Assembly: GCA_003151825.1 (NCBI GenBank)
Contig: PLYO01000024.1
Coordinates: 1 to 40,619 of the forward strand
Direction of reading: 5' to 3'
Length of the DNA stretch: 40,619 bases
Source: Ignavibacteriota bacterium
Lineage (GTDB): Bacteria > Bacteroidota > Ignavibacteria > Palsa-1295
The position numbers were made by a program, and so were the translations under genes. Positions 6,902 to 16,172 of this stretch are shown here, piece after piece. The notes under the pieces were generated by a model. It worked only from the letters and a program-made list of their open reading frames with translations. It was not told the DNA's origin and made no database searches. Position 1 is the stretch's first letter. Each line of letters starts with the position of its first letter.

Positions 6902-8662
6902 ATGGCAAATACAAACGGGAAAGCTACTATGAATGGGGTGAGGGCGGCGGGGTCGCCGCCCACCACGCGGTCTTTTGAAGAGAGCAAGGAATACCAGGAA
7001 GCGTATCTGCTCTGGAAAGCCAAAGCGGGCGCGAGTCCGGAGACGGGGATGAAGTTCACGACGCTTTCGGGGAAAGCGCTGGATACGCTTTATTCGCCAT
7101 CCAGCGATGGGAAGGACGTGCGCAGCACGTCCCTACAAGATCCGGTCGAGTTCATTGATAATATCGGTTTTCCGGGGCAGTTCCCATATACGCGGGGCAT
7201 CCATCCGAATGGTTACCGTGGAAAAATTTGGACGATGCGGCAGTTCGCGGGATTCGGCACTCCGGAAGATACGAACGAGCGATTCAAATATCTGCTGGCG
7301 CATGGTCAGACGGGTCTTTCGACCGCGTTCGATCTGCCGACGCTCATGGGCCGCGATGCCGATGACCCGTGGTCGGAAGGCGAAGTAGGGATTTGCGGCG
7401 TAGCGATTAGTTCCTTGAAAGATATGGAGACGCTGTTCGCGGGCATTCCCTTAGATAAAGTTTCCACTTCGATGACGATCAATTCGCCGGCGGCGATGAT
7501 CTTTGCATATTATCTTTGCGTGGCGGAGCAGCAAGGAGTTCCGTTCAACAAATTGCGCGGAACGTTGCAGAACGATATTCTGAAAGAGTACATCGCGCAG
7601 AAGGAATTTATCTATCCGCCGGAACCATCGATGCGGATCATTACGGATATGATCGAATTTTGCACAGCGGAAGTTCCGCAGTGGAATCCGGTTTCGGTCT
7701 CCGGCTATCATATCCGCGAAGCCGGCTCGACGGCCGCGCAGGAGCTGGCCTTCACGCTGGCCGATGGCTTTTGCTATGTCGAGCATTGCGTAGCACGCGG
7801 CATGGATGTGGATGAATTCGCGCCGAGGTTATCGTTCTTTTTCAATTCGCATATCGACTTTTTCGAGGAGATCGCGAAACTCCGCGCCGCGCGAAGAATT
7901 TGGGCGAGACGTTTGAAAGAAAAGTATGGCGCGAAGACGGCGAAATCGCTTTCCCTAAGGTTCCATACGCAAACAGCAGGATGTTCATTGACAGCACAGC
8001 AGCCGGAGAACAATATCGTCCGCACCGCTTACGAAGCGCTTGCAGGAGTGCTCGGTGGTACGCAATCGCTGCATACAAATTCAATGGACGAGACGCTTGC
8101 ACTGCCAAGCGAGAAAGCCGTGAAGATCGCGCTCCGAACTCAGCAGATCTTGGCGTATGAAATTGGCGTTATCAATACGGTCGATCCGCTCGGTGGCTCG
8201 TACTTCATTGAATCGGAGACCGATCGTTTGGAACGCGAAGCGAATGTGTATTTCGATCAGATCGATGCGTTGGGCGGTGTGATTGCGGCCATCGAAGCAG
8301 GATTTTTCCAGCGCGAAATAGCCGATGCGGCCTATCGCTATCAGATCGAATTAGACAAGAAAGAGAAATTCATCGTCGGCGTGAATGAATTTGTCGAAAA
8401 AGATGAAAAGATCGATATTCCGATCCTGCAAATTTCTCCCGAAGTGGAGCGATCCCAGAAAATAAAACTTGCGGAAGTGCGAGCGAACCGTTCCCAATCA
8501 GCGGTGGATGAATCCATCGAGGATATTCGCGCCGCCGGATTTGGACACACGAATCTCATGCCATTATTCATCCAAGCGGCACGGAATTATGTAACGCTTG
8601 GCGAAATGGTGGATACGCTGAAAGTTCCATTCGGGGAATACACGGAATCGGTGGTATTTTGA
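6902..8662 (+). CDS. Methylmalonyl-CoA mutase large subunit (catalytic domain only)
   Basis: Acyl-CoA mutase catalytic (TIM-barrel) subunit, interconverting methylmalonyl-CoA and succinyl-CoA (or isobutyryl/butyryl-CoA) with adenosylcobalamin. Family motifs include FPYTRG (94-99), TMRQFAGFG (111-119), then [13 protein letters not shown], and a C-terminal region with HTNSMDE and [10 protein letters not shown]. It ends at 586 residues, just after the barrel, without the DxHxxG cobalamin-binding domain. It is therefore the large partner of a two-subunit mutase, and the B12 subunit must be encoded elsewhere. ATG 6902 is chosen over TTG 6890 because GAGG lies 6 bases before it. Two palindromic repeats sit in frame within it (6942-6961 and 7114-7132). 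The stop overlaps the next gene. Whether the substrate is methylmalonyl- or isobutyryl-CoA cannot be told from the sequence read here. Confidence 0.93.
   Translation: MANTNGKATMNGVRAAGSPPTTRSFEESKEYQEAYLLWKAKAGASPETGMKFTTLSGKALDTLYSPSSDGKDVRSTSLQDPVEFIDNIGFPGQFPYTRGIHPNGYRGKIWTMRQFAGFGTPEDTNERFKYLLAHGQTGLSTAFDLPTLMGRDADDPWSEGEVGICGVAISSLKDMETLFAGIPLDKVSTSMTINSPAAMIFAYYLCVAEQQGVPFNKLRGTLQNDILKEYIAQKEFIYPPEPSMRIITDMIEFCTAEVPQWNPVSVSGYHIREAGSTAAQELAFTLADGFCYVEHCVARGMDVDEFAPRLSFFFNSHIDFFEEIAKLRAARRIWARRLKEKYGAKTAKSLSLRFHTQTAGCSLTAQQPENNIVRTAYEALAGVLGGTQSLHTNSMDETLALPSEKAVKIALRTQQILAYEIGVINTVDPLGGSYFIESETDRLEREANVYFDQIDALGGVIAAIEAGFFQREIADAAYRYQIELDKKEKFIVGVNEFVEKDEKIDIPILQISPEVERSQKIKLAEVRANRSQSAVDESIEDIRAAGFGHTNLMPLFIQAARNYVTLGEMVDTLKVPFGEYTESVVF
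6942..6961 (+). repeat. Palindromic repeat within the mutase N-terminus
   Basis: GGGCGGCG (6942-6949), a 4-base loop, then CGCCGCCC (6954-6961). It encodes residues of the segment [11 protein letters not shown], which precedes the conserved start of the mutase domain. The unit looks like a dispersed GC-rich hairpin repeat that has been accepted in frame. Confidence 0.6.
7114..7136 (+). repeat. Palindromic repeat inserted in frame in the mutase
   Basis: GGACGTGC (7114-7121), GCA, then GCACGTCC (7125-7132) followed by CTAC. It encodes the extra segment [10 protein letters not shown] at about residues 70-79, between the conserved LYSP and the segment leading to FPYTRG. Mutases of this family normally have only a short linker there. 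The CGTCCCTAC tail is shared with intergenic units at about 6384, pointing to a common repeat family. Confidence 0.65.
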
Positions 8663-10347
8663 GGACTGAATCCGGAGCCTTGCCTTCGAGCGGTGAACCG
8701 TTTCGCCTTCCGCGCGTGCTGGAGATTCTTCTCGCGCTCGTCGTCCTGCTCGAACTGATCGCTCCATTTGTTTCCAATACGTATGGGGTCGATGGCGGCT
8801 ATCACGTGAGCTGGATCGGTGAATTTACGAGTCTGCTCGCGCGTGGAGTTTACCTTCCGCGATGGATTCCGGAAGCATATTCTGGGTTTGGGGCGCCCTC
8901 GTTTTATTTTTATCCTCCGTTAACATACTATATCGCATATGTATTTCGTGCTGCGACCGGCGTCACGAACTCGATCACGCTCTTTCAAATGACCGGACTA
9001 TTTGCGACGGTTGCAAGTTTTTTCACCGTTCGTACACTTTTGAGCGCGCTGGGCTCCGAAGGGTATCAAAAAAATATTGCGGCATCACTCTATGCCTTTG
9101 CGCCGCTTCGCATTGCGGAACTTTATTCCCGATCGAACCTCTCCGTTCATGTTGGCTATATCTTTCTTCCGCTTGTCTGGTATGGTATCGTCGTCATTCT
9201 TCAATCTCAACGCGTGACTCGGTTGCGAGGAATTCTGATTCTTGCATTTTCGCTGGCATTGCTCGCGATCACGAACATACCCCTTCTTTTCGTCACGCTC
9301 ACATCCATTGGCGTTGCAGCTATTTTGTTTTACAAGCGGATTACTCGTTCCGTCATGGAAGATGTTGCGCTTGCCGGCCTGCTGGTTATTGCCCTTAGCG
9401 CCTTTCACTTTTTTACGGTGTTGTCTTATATGCCATACTCCAACCTAACCGGCTTATTGGTAATCCGGCCAGCGTATCTTCTCACCGACCTACTTCATGG
9501 AGCAAGCATGGCGGCAGCGTATCATGTTTTTCTCGTATTCATAGCTATTGTAATTATTGGAGGCGCCTTTACAAAGCTTCGTAGATCGAAGCGTGGCATT
9601 GACCCACAAGAGCGAACGGTTATGAAACTTGGTCTGGCGGTTGCATCGCTGGTAGTATTTCTGAGCCTTCCGGTTGTAAGTGTCCCGTTCTGGAGATTTT
9701 TGCCGCCCTTGCCGCTCATTCAGGATAGCTGGCGGTTTTATTCTTATGGACTTCTTTTTGTGGTAGCGATGGTGGCGATAGCGTCCACGCCGACGATGCG
9801 GAAAGCCTCTCGCGCGGTCGTGTGGATTTGGGTCTTAGGCGCACTGGGCCCCATGTTATTGGTGGTGTTCCATTTTCACCTCTATCCCCACTTTGAACGG
9901 CCTTCGGACATTGCAACAGAATATCTCACAAACCACGCGGTGTCCCGCGATTCTGTTGTGCTAACGATGAAGCGACACCAAAACGATGTGCCAGCGCTCG
10001 CAAGTCTTTCCGGGAATGAACGTGTGGAATTAGCAGCGCAAAGCCTGACCTCCGAGACCTTCGAAGCCACGCTAAAAAGCCCTCGTACCGTTACCTTTCA
10101 CCGTTTCTATTGGCCGGCTTGGCGCCTTTATTCGAACGGGCAGGAGCTAAAGACCTGGCCAGACTCGATCGGACGGGCAACAGCGGATTTGCCGGCGGGA
10201 AATTACGAAGCCATCTGGAAACTCGAACGCTCGCCCTTAGAACAAGCAGGGCTTTGGGTTTCCGTCCTTACGGTCGCGGGAATTATTGCAATAATGGCGG
10301 CAGGGCGCGTTCGCCGGCGCGGAATGGCGAAAGGTGCGCAGCCGTGA
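8659..10347 (+). CDS. PTPS-related / GT-C-like membrane protein, paralog 1
   Basis: 562 residues, about a dozen membrane helices, then a soluble C-terminal beta domain. It resembles the 6-pyruvoyl-tetrahydropterin synthase-related membrane family (PF10131-like), thought to be GT-C glycosyltransferases that use lipid-linked sugars. The first loop carries [15 protein letters not shown], then [20 protein letters not shown], the family hallmark. The C-terminal part has [19 protein letters not shown], as in YfhO-like proteins. The start is TTG 8659, overlapping the mutase stop as TTGA, chosen because the FRLPR-LE segment shared with both paralogs begins soon after and no ATG is nearby. It is the first of three tandem copies. 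Donor and acceptor are unknown. Confidence 0.85.
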   Translation: MRTESGALPSSGEPFRLPRVLEILLALVVLLELIAPFVSNTYGVDGGYHVSWIGEFTSLLARGVYLPRWIPEAYSGFGAPSFYFYPPLTYYIAYVFRAATGVTNSITLFQMTGLFATVASFFTVRTLLSALGSEGYQKNIAASLYAFAPLRIAELYSRSNLSVHVGYIFLPLVWYGIVVILQSQRVTRLRGILILAFSLALLAITNIPLLFVTLTSIGVAAILFYKRITRSVMEDVALAGLLVIALSAFHFFTVLSYMPYSNLTGLLVIRPAYLLTDLLHGASMAAAYHVFLVFIAIVIIGGAFTKLRRSKRGIDPQERTVMKLGLAVASLVVFLSLPVVSVPFWRFLPPLPLIQDSWRFYSYGLLFVVAMVAIASTPTMRKASRAVVWIWVLGALGPMLLVVFHFHLYPHFERPSDIATEYLTNHAVSRDSVVLTMKRHQNDVPALASLSGNERVELAAQSLTSETFEATLKSPRTVTFHRFYWPAWRLYSNGQELKTWPDSIGRATADLPAGNYEAIWKLERSPLEQAGLWVSVLTVAGIIAIMAAGRVRRRGMAKGAQP

Positions 10348-12056
10348 AGACAACCTCGAAACTACAATTTCAGGCTTCTGGGAATCCGCAAGACGGATTC
10401 CGATTGCCGCGTCTGCTGGAAGCGCTCTTCGTCGTCCTCATTTTTTTAGAACTGCTGGCTCCGTTTGTGACGACGACCTTAGGGTTGGATGGACGCCTTC
10501 AGTTAAAAATGGTCGTTGAATTTAATAAACTCTTATCGTCTGGGATTCTGGTGCCCACCTGGGCTCCTGACGGCTTCTATAATTTTGGCGCGACTTCTTT
10601 TTATTTTTATCCTCCACTCACGTTTTACCTCACCTCGATCGTTGGTCTGACGGGTATGAGTAATCCGATGGCCCTCTTTCAAGCGGTGAGCCTGCTTGCC
10701 ACGATTGCCAGTTTTTTCACCGTTCGCTGGATGCTTCGAAAAGTAGGGTCTTCTGGATATCGCTTAAGCTTGGCCTCTGCATTGTATGCGTTTGCTCCGC
10801 TTCGGGTAGCGGAGTTGTATAGCAGGTCGTCGCTCTCCACGCATGTTACGTATGTGCTCCTTCCCTTGATTTTGGGCGCGCTGATCGCCATTGTTCGAGA
10901 AGACGGAACCTCCCGGACGAAACGAGTTCTCTTGCTTGCTCTTTGGTGCGCGCTCCTTGCGCTAACGAACGTTCCGATAACAGTGATGATGGCAATGTCC
11001 ATCGGTATCGCGGCAATTGCCGTGTGGAAGAAACTAACATGGAACGCCGTTGGGGAAGTAGCTCTTGCCGCGACAATCGCCGCAGGGCTCGCGGCCTATC
11101 ATTATGCTTCGGTATTGTCGGCTCAATCTTTCGCCAGACTCCAGTATCTGTATTTCATTCACCGGCCGTCAGACATCGAGCTATACTTCCATCTCGGCCC
11201 TGGAACGTACCACCTGCTGGCACTCTATGCAGGAATCGGAATTATTGTATCGGCTTACGCCCGGCTTCGGTGGAAGAGGGTGATGTTATCGGACACCGAA
11301 GATACCGTCATCCGAATCGGACTCTCGATCACTGCGTTTGTATTGTTTCTGGACTTTTTCCCTCTTAGCGCGGCCGCCTGGAATGCATTCCAATCGCTTC
11401 AACTGATTCAGTTCCCGTGGAGATTTTATTCGCTATTGTTGCTCTTCGCTGTAATAGTAGTAGGAACCGCACGCTCAAGCAGGGTAGCGCGCGCGGCGAA
11501 GTGGATCTCCGCGTTGTGGATTGCCGGAGCCATGCTTCCGACGATTCTTGTTGTCTTTAACGTGCATGTGTTTTCTCATTTTGAAAGCCCTTTGGAAGAC
11601 GCACCGGAATTCCTTCCCATCTTTTTCAATCCCTCTCACGTTTCGAATGGCGGCACAATGCAGGAAACCATCGACCAAACCCTTCAACCCCACGCCTCCG
11701 ATCCGGTAGTATTGGGTGATTTTACCCTAGGCGAGCGCGTGGAGCGCACGATGGCTCGGCCCTACCACGAAACCCTTTCCATGATGCTCGAAGCGCCGCG
11801 CACTATTACATTTCACCGTTTTTATTGGCCCTATTGGCATCTTTATGCGAATGGGAAGGAACTTCACTCACGCCCGGACAGCATTGGCCGCGCGACGGCG
11901 ATGCTTCCCGCCGGGCACTATGCCGCGACGTGGCAGCTCCAACGCACGCCGCTTGAATGCGCGGGACTCTGGATTTCCGGACTTACCGCTGGAGGAATTC
12001 TACTCTTGGGAGCAGTCGGCTATATTCGGCAAAAACGTAAGATCGGAGGAGTGTAG
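10344..12056 (+). CDS. PTPS-related / GT-C-like membrane protein, paralog 2
   Basis: 570 residues, same architecture as its neighbours: FRLPRLLEALFVVLIFLELL opening, a first loop with LGLDGRLQLKMVVEF, then [13 protein letters not shown], multiple helices, and a C-terminal domain with [19 protein letters not shown] and [21 protein letters not shown] 10344 overlaps the preceding stop by four bases (GTGA); a longer frame to 10110 only repeats the neighbour's sequence in another frame. The Asp of the first loop is kept, but the conserved His found three to four residues later in paralogs 1 and 3 is Gln here, so substrate use may differ. Arose by tandem duplication. Confidence 0.85.
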   Translation: MKTTSKLQFQASGNPQDGFRLPRLLEALFVVLIFLELLAPFVTTTLGLDGRLQLKMVVEFNKLLSSGILVPTWAPDGFYNFGATSFYFYPPLTFYLTSIVGLTGMSNPMALFQAVSLLATIASFFTVRWMLRKVGSSGYRLSLASALYAFAPLRVAELYSRSSLSTHVTYVLLPLILGALIAIVREDGTSRTKRVLLLALWCALLALTNVPITVMMAMSIGIAAIAVWKKLTWNAVGEVALAATIAAGLAAYHYASVLSAQSFARLQYLYFIHRPSDIELYFHLGPGTYHLLALYAGIGIIVSAYARLRWKRVMLSDTEDTVIRIGLSITAFVLFLDFFPLSAAAWNAFQSLQLIQFPWRFYSLLLLFAVIVVGTARSSRVARAAKWISALWIAGAMLPTILVVFNVHVFSHFESPLEDAPEFLPIFFNPSHVSNGGTMQETIDQTLQPHASDPVVLGDFTLGERVERTMARPYHETLSMMLEAPRTITFHRFYWPYWHLYANGKELHSRPDSIGRATAMLPAGHYAATWQLQRTPLECAGLWISGLTAGGILLLGAVGYIRQKRKIGGV

Positions 12057-12058
12057 CT

Positions 12059-13747
12059 TTGGAAAAAAAATCATTTGTGCAAGTAGAAAGTTCCGCCAAC
12101 AGCGTCGATTCATTTCGGTTGCCGAGAATGCTTGAACTCTTTCTCGGCTTAATGGTATTCCTCGAACTTGTCGCTCCCTTCGTGACAAAGACGTATGGAA
12201 TCGATGCACGGTTCCATCTGCTTTGGATTGACCAATTTTCGAGGCTCATCTCCGAGGGGGTCTTTATTCCAACTTGGGTTTCGTCGGGCTTCCATGGGTT
12301 TGGCTCGAGCACATTTTATTTTTATCCGCCAGTAACCTATTACGTAGCTTCCGGGATTCACCTCCTTAGTGGTATCACTCAGCCGACCCTTCTTTATCAA
12401 ATCACAAGTCTGCTCGCCACGATAGCGAGCTTTTTTACCGCAAGGGTATTTCTTCGGAGTTTGAATGCATCGCGCTATCAGGCCATGCTGGGAGCGGCAC
12501 TCTATGCGTTTGCGCCCGTGCGGATGTTCGAATTATACAACCGGGGCGCGCTCGCTTCGCATCTTGCTTACGTCTTCCTACCCTTGGTCTGGATGGGTTT
12601 GCTTCAGATCGTTCAGAATAAGGTTCCCATTCGGGGCCGACGCATACTCTTGCTTGCGGTTTCCTCGGCACTCCTCGCACTGACGAGCGTTGGAATCACG
12701 TTGGCGACGGCAATATGCATTGCCATCGCGGCGTCCCTGCAATGGAAACAATGTACTCGGCGCGTATGGATCGAATCGGCAATGGCGATCTGTCTGGCCG
12801 CATCGCTCGTGGCTTATCATTACGCCAGCGCACTGTCTGCGCTGTCATTTTCCCGGGTGAGCAATTTATACTATCATCACGCAGCCGGGGACATCTGGTT
12901 ATGGTTTCATCCCGGCGCCGGCACCTACAATCTGTTGTTGATTTATGCAATGGTGGGGATTATTGCGGTTTCCTACATCGTGGCACGAAGGAGAAAAGAA
13001 TATCTCGTCAGAGTGGAGCAGCTGACGATTCAAGTGGGTTTGTCGATTAGCGTTTTTGTTCTTTTTCTCGATTTCTCGCCGCTCAGCGCGTGGCTCTGGA
13101 ACAGCCCACTCTTTCACCTCATTCAAATCCCCTGGCGGTTTTATCCACAGTTATTACTTTTTGCCACTGTGGTGGTTGGCATAGCGTATTCGGGATCACT
13201 GCGGCTTGGAGCGAAAGCAATCATCTGGCTTTCGGCTCTGGGCCTGATATTACCCATTGCGGTCGTACTCAGTAGTTGGCACAGCTTGGATCGGCCGCCA
13301 GCGGAAGATGATGCATATGCCCCTCGTTCATCCATCCCCTCTGATAATCTCGAAGCAATGATTCTTTCCCATCAACAGGATCCGTTTGCCTTAACGGACC
13401 TTCACGATGGAGAGGAAATTAGAGGCATTCCTGGCATACCGTATTCCGGTAAATTCAACGTTGCGTTTCAAACAGTCCACTCCATTACGTTTCACCGATT
13501 CTACTGGCCCTACTGGCACCTCTACGTAAACGGCAATGAAATTCCATCGCGGCCCGATAGTATTGGCCGCGCTACCGCGGTTCTCCCCGCGGGCCGCTAC
13601 AGTGCCGATTGGCAGCTCGAACGGACGCCGCTCGAAACTGCGGGGCTTTGGATTTCTGGTATTGCATGGTCCGGCGTGGTGATCTTTTGGGGAATAGGTC
13701 TTGCCCGGAGACATGTTAGGAAAAAGCATCCTATCGTTACCGCGTGA
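12059..13747 (+). CDS. PTPS-related / GT-C-like membrane protein, paralog 3
   Basis: 562 residues; third tandem copy. FRLPRMLELFLGLMVFLELV opens the first helix, the first loop has YGIDARFHLLWIDQF, then GFGSSTFYFYPPVTYY, and the C-terminal domain has [19 protein letters not shown]. The start is TTG 12059, two bases after the previous stop; the strong GGAGGA at 12045-12050 lies 8 bases before it and decides this unusual start. Likely to act in the cytoplasmic membrane with its C-terminal domain outside, transferring a sugar from a polyprenyl carrier, by family inference. The last four bases overlap the next gene. Confidence 0.85.
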   Translation: MEKKSFVQVESSANSVDSFRLPRMLELFLGLMVFLELVAPFVTKTYGIDARFHLLWIDQFSRLISEGVFIPTWVSSGFHGFGSSTFYFYPPVTYYVASGIHLLSGITQPTLLYQITSLLATIASFFTARVFLRSLNASRYQAMLGAALYAFAPVRMFELYNRGALASHLAYVFLPLVWMGLLQIVQNKVPIRGRRILLLAVSSALLALTSVGITLATAICIAIAASLQWKQCTRRVWIESAMAICLAASLVAYHYASALSALSFSRVSNLYYHHAAGDIWLWFHPGAGTYNLLLIYAMVGIIAVSYIVARRRKEYLVRVEQLTIQVGLSISVFVLFLDFSPLSAWLWNSPLFHLIQIPWRFYPQLLLFATVVVGIAYSGSLRLGAKAIIWLSALGLILPIAVVLSSWHSLDRPPAEDDAYAPRSSIPSDNLEAMILSHQQDPFALTDLHDGEEIRGIPGIPYSGKFNVAFQTVHSITFHRFYWPYWHLYVNGNEIPSRPDSIGRATAVLPAGRYSADWQLERTPLETAGLWISGIAWSGVVIFWGIGLARRHVRKKHPIVTA

Positions 13748-14640
13748 TCCCGATCAAAGCCATTCTTCGCCTCCTTCGCTTTAAGCAATGGACGAAAAAT
13801 ATTTTCGTCTTTGCCGCGCTGGTGTTTTCGAAGCAGCTCCTCAATCCGGATTCCGTTTATCTTTCGCTTCGCGCGTTTTTTGCGTTCGGGTTCACGGCGA
13901 GCTTCATCTACGTGATGAACGATGTTGCCGATCGCGAGCGCGACCGACTGCATCCTAAGAAACGCTTTCGGCCTATTGCCTCGGGCGAGATTTCTCTTCG
14001 CGCCGCATTTTTTATTGGCGCGATTTTACTCGCGCTTATCGTCGTGTTCGTTTCGGGCCTCGACTGGCGCTTTGTGATGTGCCTCGCCCTCTATCTTGTA
14101 ATGAATCTCGCGTACAGCTTTTATCTGAAAGATGTCGTCCTCATCGACGTGTTTGTGATTGCTATTGGATTTATGTTGCGCGTCATTGGCGGCGCGTTGG
14201 TATTGAACGTCGCGCGAAGTTCCTGGCTGATTCTCACGACGATGTTCCTTTCGCTCTTTCTTGGGATTGCAAAACGGCGAGGGGAACTCATTGCGCTTGA
14301 CGATCACACCGCTCCGGGCAAAGGTAATTACCACACGCGCAAAGTGCTCGAAGATTATTCCATCGGATTTGCCGAGCAAATGACGACGATCTGCGCCGCA
14401 GGTTTCGTGTTTAGTTACGCGCTCTATACCGTCTCGGAGCGGACGGTGAAAATGTTCGGAACGGAAAATCTTATTTTCACCACGCCCTTTGTCCTCTATG
14501 GCGTGTTCCGCTATCTTTACCTGCTGCACAAAAAGCACCTCGGCGAAAATCCGACGGACGTGGTGCTCACGGATCTTCCGATGCTGCTGAATTTCGCGGC
14601 GTATGCCATCGCTATGTTCGCCATTATTTATTTGCGATGA
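13744..14640 (+). CDS. UbiA-family decaprenyl-phosphate phosphoribosyltransferase-like protein
   Basis: 298 residues, 8-9 membrane helices. The UbiA polyprenyl-binding motif N59-D-xx-D63-xxx-D67 is followed by RLHPKKRFRPIASG, which is specific to the 5-phosphoribosyl-1-pyrophosphate:decaprenyl-phosphate branch (Rv3806c type). A second acidic motif lies in LKDVVLIDVFVIAIGFMLRV. The enzyme of this branch makes polyprenyl-phosphoryl ribose-5-phosphate, the precursor of polyprenyl-phosphoryl arabinose. GTG 13744 overlaps the upstream stop (GTGA). It lies between three PTPS-related proteins and two GT-C proteins, which suggests it supplies a lipid-linked pentose to them. The epimerase pair (DprE1/DprE2) is not in the window. 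Confidence 0.88.
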   Translation: MIPIKAILRLLRFKQWTKNIFVFAALVFSKQLLNPDSVYLSLRAFFAFGFTASFIYVMNDVADRERDRLHPKKRFRPIASGEISLRAAFFIGAILLALIVVFVSGLDWRFVMCLALYLVMNLAYSFYLKDVVLIDVFVIAIGFMLRVIGGALVLNVARSSWLILTTMFLSLFLGIAKRRGELIALDDHTAPGKGNYHTRKVLEDYSIGFAEQMTTICAAGFVFSYALYTVSERTVKMFGTENLIFTTPFVLYGVFRYLYLLHKKHLGENPTDVVLTDLPMLLNFAAYAIAMFAIIYLR

Positions 14641-16172
14641 GTGCCGGCCGAGTACGCTTGCCCAATTTTCGGAATTTGCGGACGTATCGGATCGATCTGC
14701 TATTGATCCTTGCGGGAATCATTGTTCTTGCGGGCTTTTCAGTCTTCCAGCAAATAATACTCAGTACAGGAGTATCGGTGGATTTGCATTTACTTGGAGT
14801 CCCGCTCGATGATGTGTATATTCACGCGCGTTACGCGGCGAATCTTCTGCATGGATTTGGATACTCCTTTCGTCCTGGATACACGTTGACTGCGGATACT
14901 TCTCCGCTTTGGGTTTTGCTCATCGCCATCGGCGGACTTTTTACTTCACGGCTCGAACTCGTTGCAATAGTTTTTTCGATGCTCGCGTATCTCATGCTGG
15001 GACCGGGCGTTTACCGCGTGGCACGAGATGTGTTTGGATTCGCCGAGGGCCATGCCCGGCTTGCCGGACTTGCAGCCGTGCTTTCCTCGCGTCTTGCGTG
15101 GAGCGGCACGAGCGGGATGGAAACGGCGCTCGCGGCGCTCCTCATGCTTCTGGTTGTGGAAGAACATGCGCGTTCACGGAACCGAAATGTCCTTCGCGCG
15201 CGCGAAGGAATTTGGCTGGGATTGGCGCTGCTGTTGCGTCCTGAATTCATGTTCGTCGCGCTTACGCTGATCGTCGATTGGGTGATTGCGGCCACCCGGC
15301 GACGGGCGAATGTCGCCGTTGCTCCCATCGCGATTACGCTCGCTTTCGTTATTGCATCTCCCATGTTTTTGCTGCCACTTATTATGCGGGGCAGCCTGAT
15401 TTCACATTCGAGCGTGGTGCAGGGCGCGGGAATTTCCTTCATCCCTAATTTAGCCTATCTCTGGTTTGCGCTGAAAATTCTGACAAGCAACAATGCAATC
15501 ATCTTTGCCTTCCTCATTGCGGGGATTTGGCTGTTAAGTCACAAGCCGCAATATTATCTCCTTTATATTATTGCACTCGGCCTCCCTCTCCTGCAAGCTT
15601 TTATTGCACCGCAGTTCCGGCATCACGGCAGATATTTTTTTCCAATACTCCCACTTATCATAATACTCGGCATTGCGGCATGGCAGGAAATCGAGCAGCG
15701 AATGCATCCTCAAGCAATAATCAGGATTGTGGCGGTTACACTTATTAGTTTGGCTGGAGTTTTCGAGACGGGCCGCTGGGCGATGATCGAAGCCGAATCC
15801 GTTCGCAATATCAACGATCAGCACCTTGCCGCCGTGGGATGGCTCAGGCAAAATATGCTGCCGACCGATACGCTTGCCGTGGATGACGTAGGTGCAATTG
15901 GATATTTTTCCCACAAGCCGATTATCGATCTCACGGGTCTCATGACGCCATCGCTCTGGTCGCTTCAGCATAATCAGGATTCCGTCTGGGGTGCAGCACG
16001 CACAATGGGAGCGAATCTTTTCGTGATTTACCGAAGGCTCAACCCGCCATTTTACGCGGATCATAAAGACTCGCTTGTGCTTCAGCAGGAATTTCGGGTG
16101 CGGCTGCCGCTTGCTTCTTCCGCCGATACGACCATGAGCATTTATCGCGTGAAAGGACCCAATGGACGGTAG
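14637..16172 (+). CDS. GT-C membrane glycosyltransferase (arabinosyltransferase AftB-like layout)
   Basis: 511 residues with about ten membrane helices. The first extracellular loop begins LDDVYIHARYAANLLHGFGY with the Asp-Asp pair D58-D59 expected for GT-C catalysis, and continues FRPG...TSPLW. That string (DD-x-YI-xx-RYA-xNL-xxGxG, then TSPLW) is typical of AftB/ArnT-like enzymes that use polyprenyl-phosphate sugars. The ATG 14637 overlaps the previous stop as ATGA. Next to a decaprenyl-phosphate phosphoribosyltransferase-like gene, a pentofuranose donor is a reasonable guess. Acceptor unknown. Confidence 0.82.
   Translation: MSAGRVRLPNFRNLRTYRIDLLLILAGIIVLAGFSVFQQIILSTGVSVDLHLLGVPLDDVYIHARYAANLLHGFGYSFRPGYTLTADTSPLWVLLIAIGGLFTSRLELVAIVFSMLAYLMLGPGVYRVARDVFGFAEGHARLAGLAAVLSSRLAWSGTSGMETALAALLMLLVVEEHARSRNRNVLRAREGIWLGLALLLRPEFMFVALTLIVDWVIAATRRRANVAVAPIAITLAFVIASPMFLLPLIMRGSLISHSSVVQGAGISFIPNLAYLWFALKILTSNNAIIFAFLIAGIWLLSHKPQYYLLYIIALGLPLLQAFIAPQFRHHGRYFFPILPLIIILGIAAWQEIEQRMHPQAIIRIVAVTLISLAGVFETGRWAMIEAESVRNINDQHLAAVGWLRQNMLPTDTLAVDDVGAIGYFSHKPIIDLTGLMTPSLWSLQHNQDSVWGAARTMGANLFVIYRRLNPPFYADHKDSLVLQQEFRVRLPLASSADTTMSIYRVKGPNGR

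Noticed and set aside
6902-8662. Mutase as a C-terminally truncated gene, because the B12 domain is missing
   Set aside because: The end falls exactly at the usual boundary of two-subunit mutases and the next gene is coupled to the stop; this is the normal large subunit.
10110-10343. N-terminal extension of the second PTPS-related protein to 648 residues
   Set aside because: This part is an out-of-frame reading of the preceding paralog; the GTG at 10344 aligns with the starts of both paralogs.
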